From: a bacterium
GTDB taxonomy: Bacteria; Hydrothermota; Tepidihabitantia; SM23-42; JAOAFX01
Reading direction: 5' to 3'
DNA: 64,000 bases
Assembly: GCA_036382775.1 (NCBI GenBank)
Contig: DASVHD010000030.1
Coordinates: forward strand, 25,721 to 89,720
A program made the position numbers and the translations under genes. Positions within the stretch are counted from its first letter, which is position 1, and every line of letters begins with the position of its first letter. This document shows, piece after piece, positions 61,561 to 64,000 of this stretch. Under the pieces are notes generated by a model. That model was not told the DNA's origin, searched no databases, and saw nothing but the letters and a program-made list of their open reading frames with translations.

Positions 61561-61588
61561 ATTATAAACCAAACAGAATTGATGTCAA
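61561..61588 (-). promoter_or_regulatory. Promoter of the SBBP-repeat gene
   Basis: TTGACA (61588-61583), 16 nt, TATAAT (61566-61561) on the minus strand. Confidence 0.85.
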
Positions 61589-61676
61589 GCACTTCTACAC
61601 GGACTATTAGTCCGCGATACCCTTTGTGACAGATGGGTATTCAGTATATTGTGTTTGCTGCAACTGCGTTGCGACA

Positions 61677-61762
61677 TGCCGGGAGCCGGATTCGGACCGG
61701 CACTCTCATTGCTGAGAAGCGGATTTTAAGTCCGCTATGTCTACCAATTCCATCATCCCGGC
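61677..61762 (-). tRNA. tRNA-Leu (TAA)
   Basis: An 86-nt class II tRNA on the minus strand. The acceptor stem GCCGGGA pairs with TCCCGGC, followed by discriminator A at 61677. The anticodon stem GCGGA/TCCGC holds the loop CTTAAAA with anticodon TAA. A long variable arm and a TCCGAAT T-loop-like segment are present. CCA is not encoded. The integrase gene lies 102 bp on its 5' side. Confidence 0.93.
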
Positions 61763-61864
61763 GGCTCGAAATTTCATCACTTTTCATCGGTTTTTCAAGG
61801 AAATTTTTAAAATGTGCCATGTTATTCTGTGTTGTGTGCCATGTCACATCCAAATATCGATTTT

Positions 61865-62914
61865 TTAAGCTATGGTTGTGCTGGAATTTTGTGCGTCTGC
61901 GCCACTATTTCCGGGTTTTATATCTTCCGGACGGCATAGTCTGTCAACTGCTTCCCGAAGGGTTTTACTGGACAGATGGCTGTACCTCATGGTCATGGTG
62001 ATCGTTTTATGGCCCATTAATTCCTGAATGATCCTGATGTCAATACCGCTCATGGCAAGCCTTGAAGCGAACGTGTGGCGGAGGTCGTGAAAATGAAAGT
62101 TATTTATATCCACCTTTTTAAGCGCCGACATGAAACCATAGTACAATTCATGGAACCTTGTGCCGTCGTGATGCGCGAACACATATTCGCTGTTGGCTTT
62201 TGATTTTTTTACGACCAGTTCATTGAAGAGAACCGGATTAATGGGTATGCTCCTTGACTTGTTGTTCTTCGCGTCGATTATTATGATCAATTTGTTATTC
62301 ATATCGACTTCGGTCCATTTCAGGTTCAGGATCTCGCCTTTGCGCATGCCCGTGTTCAATGCCATGATCACGATCGGTCTTAAATATCGGGAACAAGCGG
62401 CAAGGACCCGGGGTATTTCATCGTCGCTCAGATACCTGACCCTTCCATCCGGTTCTTTGAACTTCTTTACCTTGTGCAAATTATGGCTTTTTATTTTCTC
62501 CCAGACGACGGCCAGATTGAACATGTGCTTGATGCACGAAAGCTCGCGGTTGACCGTGGCCGGTTTGACATGCAAAAGCCTTTTGGTTTTGTAATGCTCA
62601 AGGTCGTACGCGGTGATTTTGACGACCAGTTTTTGGGCGAAGGTGTCGAGCAGGCTCTTTATGCTTACCTGATCCCGGCGGTGTGACTGTGGTTTCTTGT
62701 TCGCTTTGGAATATTCTAGATATTCCGCACATAGGTTGTCAAAGATCAACCCTTTCCTTTTCGGATCGGATGGCTGCGCGCCGCTGGCAAGTTCCGCACG
62801 AAGCCGGGCGAGCTCCCTATCCGCTTCTTCTTCGGTTCCAACGATGTACCGGAGTCTTTTGCCGTTAGCGAACCGGTCAATGCCCCATGAGTCGCCACGC
62901 CGATACTTCCTCAC
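61865..62914 (-). CDS. Phage-type tyrosine integrase
   Basis: A 349-residue integrase. An N-terminal arm-binding-like region (RKYRRGDSWGIDRFANGKR) precedes a SAM-like core-binding domain (about 45-150) and the catalytic domain with Arg in NTGMRKGEIL, Lys in IIIDAKNNKSRSIPI, HDLRHTFAS, GHKTITMTMRYSHLSS with His and the nucleophilic Tyr. A GTG start at 62914 is used. TTGACT (62972-62967), 16 nt, TATAAT (62950-62945) lies upstream. It stands beside tRNA-Leu but on its 5' side, and no phage or island cargo lies between, so it may be a stranded integrase of a decayed element or the edge of one. Confidence 0.9.
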   Translation of the reverse strand: MRKYRRGDSWGIDRFANGKRLRYIVGTEEEADRELARLRAELASGAQPSDPKRKGLIFDNLCAEYLEYSKANKKPQSHRRDQVSIKSLLDTFAQKLVVKITAYDLEHYKTKRLLHVKPATVNRELSCIKHMFNLAVVWEKIKSHNLHKVKKFKEPDGRVRYLSDDEIPRVLAACSRYLRPIVIMALNTGMRKGEILNLKWTEVDMNNKLIIIIDAKNNKSRSIPINPVLFNELVVKKSKANSEYVFAHHDGTRFHELYYGFMSALKKVDINNFHFHDLRHTFASRLAMSGIDIRIIQELMGHKTITMTMRYSHLSSKTLREAVDRLCRPEDIKPGNSGADAQNSSTTIA

Positions 62915-62944
62915 GGGCAGCCCCCGGATATTTTATTCTGGCTC

Positions 62945-62972
62945 ATTATATTATATCTCAAAGAAAAGTCAA
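62945..62972 (-). promoter_or_regulatory. Promoter of the integrase gene
   Basis: TTGACT (62972-62967), 16 nt, TATAAT (62950-62945) on the minus strand. Confidence 0.75.
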
Positions 62973-63133
62973 TGCTCATGGATTTCCTCTATACTAATAA
63001 TAACGGCCGAAACCGGTTTTTCTAGTAAAAAATGATAGAAGCAGTGATGTCTGCTGCATATAGAAAGGTTGGTTTTTATAAAAAATTGATTTTTCAGCTT
63101 GTTTGAAGGTTTATCGTGGTAAAATCACCGTTC

Positions 63134-63161
63134 TTGACATTATCATCCTGCGATGTACTAT
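63134..63161 (+). promoter_or_regulatory. Promoter of the broken methyltransferase gene
   Basis: TTGACA (63134-63139), 16 nt, TACTAT (63156-63161), then CGGAGG and the ATG at 63183. Confidence 0.7.
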
Positions 63162-63182
63162 TAATGAAAATCGGAGGTTGGG

Positions 63183-63861
63183 ATGATATATAAGAAACAA
63201 AAGCGTTTGACTTATGGGGAAACGATCCGGTTTCATGGCCACGATGGACCCTTTAAAAAAAACCCTTAAACGAATTGGACCAATCTAAGCTGAAGGTTCA
63301 GAATTATTATGTTAATCAGTTGTCAGCCGATAAACTTCAGCGCTGCTACGACCTGGCGCCGGCACGGGTACAGCAGTACCTGAAAGCCGAGATCAACCAT
63401 GTCTATGACAAGATCAAGCCGGGAGAAAGGCTCCTTGAACTTGGCTGCGGCTATGGCCGGGTAATACCCCAGTTTGCTGCCAGGGCAGGTTTCGTTATTG
63501 GTATAGATACTTCGAAAACATCGATTTCTAAGGGTCAAAAAGCGCTTAATCTTATTGGTCACTGCCATTTACTGGTCATGAATGCGATCCAACTCGGTTT
63601 CCCTGACCAATCCTTTGACCGGGTCATATGCATCCAAAACGGGATTTCCGCCTTTCATATTGATCCCAGGAAACTGATCCTAGAGGTGGTAAGGGTGACT
63701 AAATTGGGTGGTTCGACGATTTTTTCCAGTTATGCCGATGAATTCTGGCCCTATCGCCTGGAATGGTTTAAATTACAGGCAGCAGCCGGATTAATTGGTG
63801 AAATTGATATTAATAAAACTGGGAATGGAATTATCGTCTGCAAGGACGGATTTACGGCAAC
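63183..63861 (+). pseudogene. SAM-dependent methyltransferase gene, frameshifted near codon 26 and truncated by IS insertion
   Basis: The ATG at 63183 has CGGAGG upstream and opens a 28-codon frame (KKQKRLTYGETIRFHGHDGPFKK) that stops at 63267. A class I methyltransferase follows one frame away, open from about 63257 (PLNELDQSKLKVQNYY) through motif I LLELGCGYGRV and FDRVICIQNGISAF to near 63861. The two join smoothly by a -1 step at the eight-A run 63255-63262, which contains the slippery heptamer A-AAA-AAC. A TTG at 63275 could start the second part alone, but has no ribosome site. Beyond 63861 the frame enters IS sequence, so about 30 C-terminal residues are lost. Confidence 0.7.
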
Positions 63862-64000
63862 TGACCCTACCCCCAAAAACTGGACAGTTTACAAGTTGAG
63901 TCGCCGGGGATATAATGGTTGCCGAAAGGCGACCGAAGGAGGCTCAATATGGCCCGCAGAAGATACACCGAGGAACAGGTAATTGCGCTGTTAAAGAAGC
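63862..64000 (+). mobile_element. IS3-family insertion sequence, left end only
   Basis: Begins with a TG-started terminal-repeat-like sequence (TGACCCTACCCCCAAAAACT, then GGACA), a pattern familiar from IS3-family ends. It interrupts the methyltransferase gene and continues past the window edge. The right end and target duplication cannot be seen. Confidence 0.7.
63949..64000 (+). CDS. IS3-family transposase OrfA, N-terminus only
   Basis: The first 17 residues (MARRRYTEEQVIALLKK) are typical of OrfA of IS3-family elements, the helix-turn-helix DNA-binding subunit. AAGGAGG lies 8 nt before the ATG at 63949. The gene is cut by the window end. Confidence 0.8.
   Translation, partial: MARRRYTEEQVIALLKK

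Noticed and set aside
63275..63982. A complete methyltransferase ending at 63982.
   Set aside because: The last 40 codons are IS sequence, including the IS end and the transposase ribosome site.

Overview
The window is a piece of a bacterial chromosome, probably from a genome-resolved candidate lineage in or near the FCB group or candidate phylum WOR-3 (Stahlbacteria). That placement is inference. It rests on nine exported proteins carrying a type-IX-like C-terminal sorting domain, a VIT/VWA protein, DUF5683 and choice-of-anchor style domains, DXP-pathway IspG, Hanks-type kinases and FHA/PAS-GGDEF proteins. The standard genetic code applies: TGA is an ordinary stop in several ATGA gene overlaps.

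Layout. 1-2.6 kb: MFS exporter (cut by the window edge), polysaccharide deacetylase and TPR protein in one operon. 2.8-17.3 kb: a visibly AT-rich defence island read on the minus strand from one promoter near 17.3 kb. Its order is hsdM, fic, an AbiJ-like gene, a large Mrr-nuclease/STAND-type NTPase gene, hsdS, a HEPN gene, hsdR, a YgjP-like metallopeptidase and a tyrosine recombinase. Most junctions overlap. 17.4-21.6 kb: housekeeping operon murA-ispG-glutamine amidotransferase-M24 peptidase, then tRNA-Cys beside a MITE-like inverted-repeat element. 21.9-24.8 kb: an HtrA protease with four PDZ domains and a triad-less relative. 24.9-43.5 kb: exported beta-propeller or sialidase-like proteins with sorting domains, mixed with a HEAT protein, kinase, FHA-GGDEF protein, patatin phospholipase, VIT-VWA protein and cyclic-nucleotide-domain protein. 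43.7-47.2 kb: two subunits of a heterodimeric ABC exporter. 47.2-57.7 kb: propeller protein, receptor-like kinase, MshEN-like miniprotein, DUF559 endonuclease in a repeat nest, OmpA protein, ABC ATPase remnant, PAS-GGDEF protein, TPR protein, lipoprotein and DUF5683 protein. 57.8-61.6 kb: two more sorting-domain proteins. 61.7-64 kb: tRNA-Leu, an integrase, and a methyltransferase that looks broken by a frameshift and by an IS3-family insertion running off the window.

Four themes stand out. (1) The defence operon wraps a full type I restriction-modification system around a two-gene abortive-infection-like module. (2) Promoters are very uniform, TTGACA-16 nt-TATAAT on both strands, and several put the -10 box only 5-6 nt before the start codon, implying leaderless mRNAs. 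(3) Short palindromic dispersed repeats have entered coding sequences in frame (hsdR, a Kelch gene) and flank the DUF559 gene. (4) Three exported-protein genes carry single-codon lesions: an in-frame TAA, an in-frame TGA, and ATA where the start should be.
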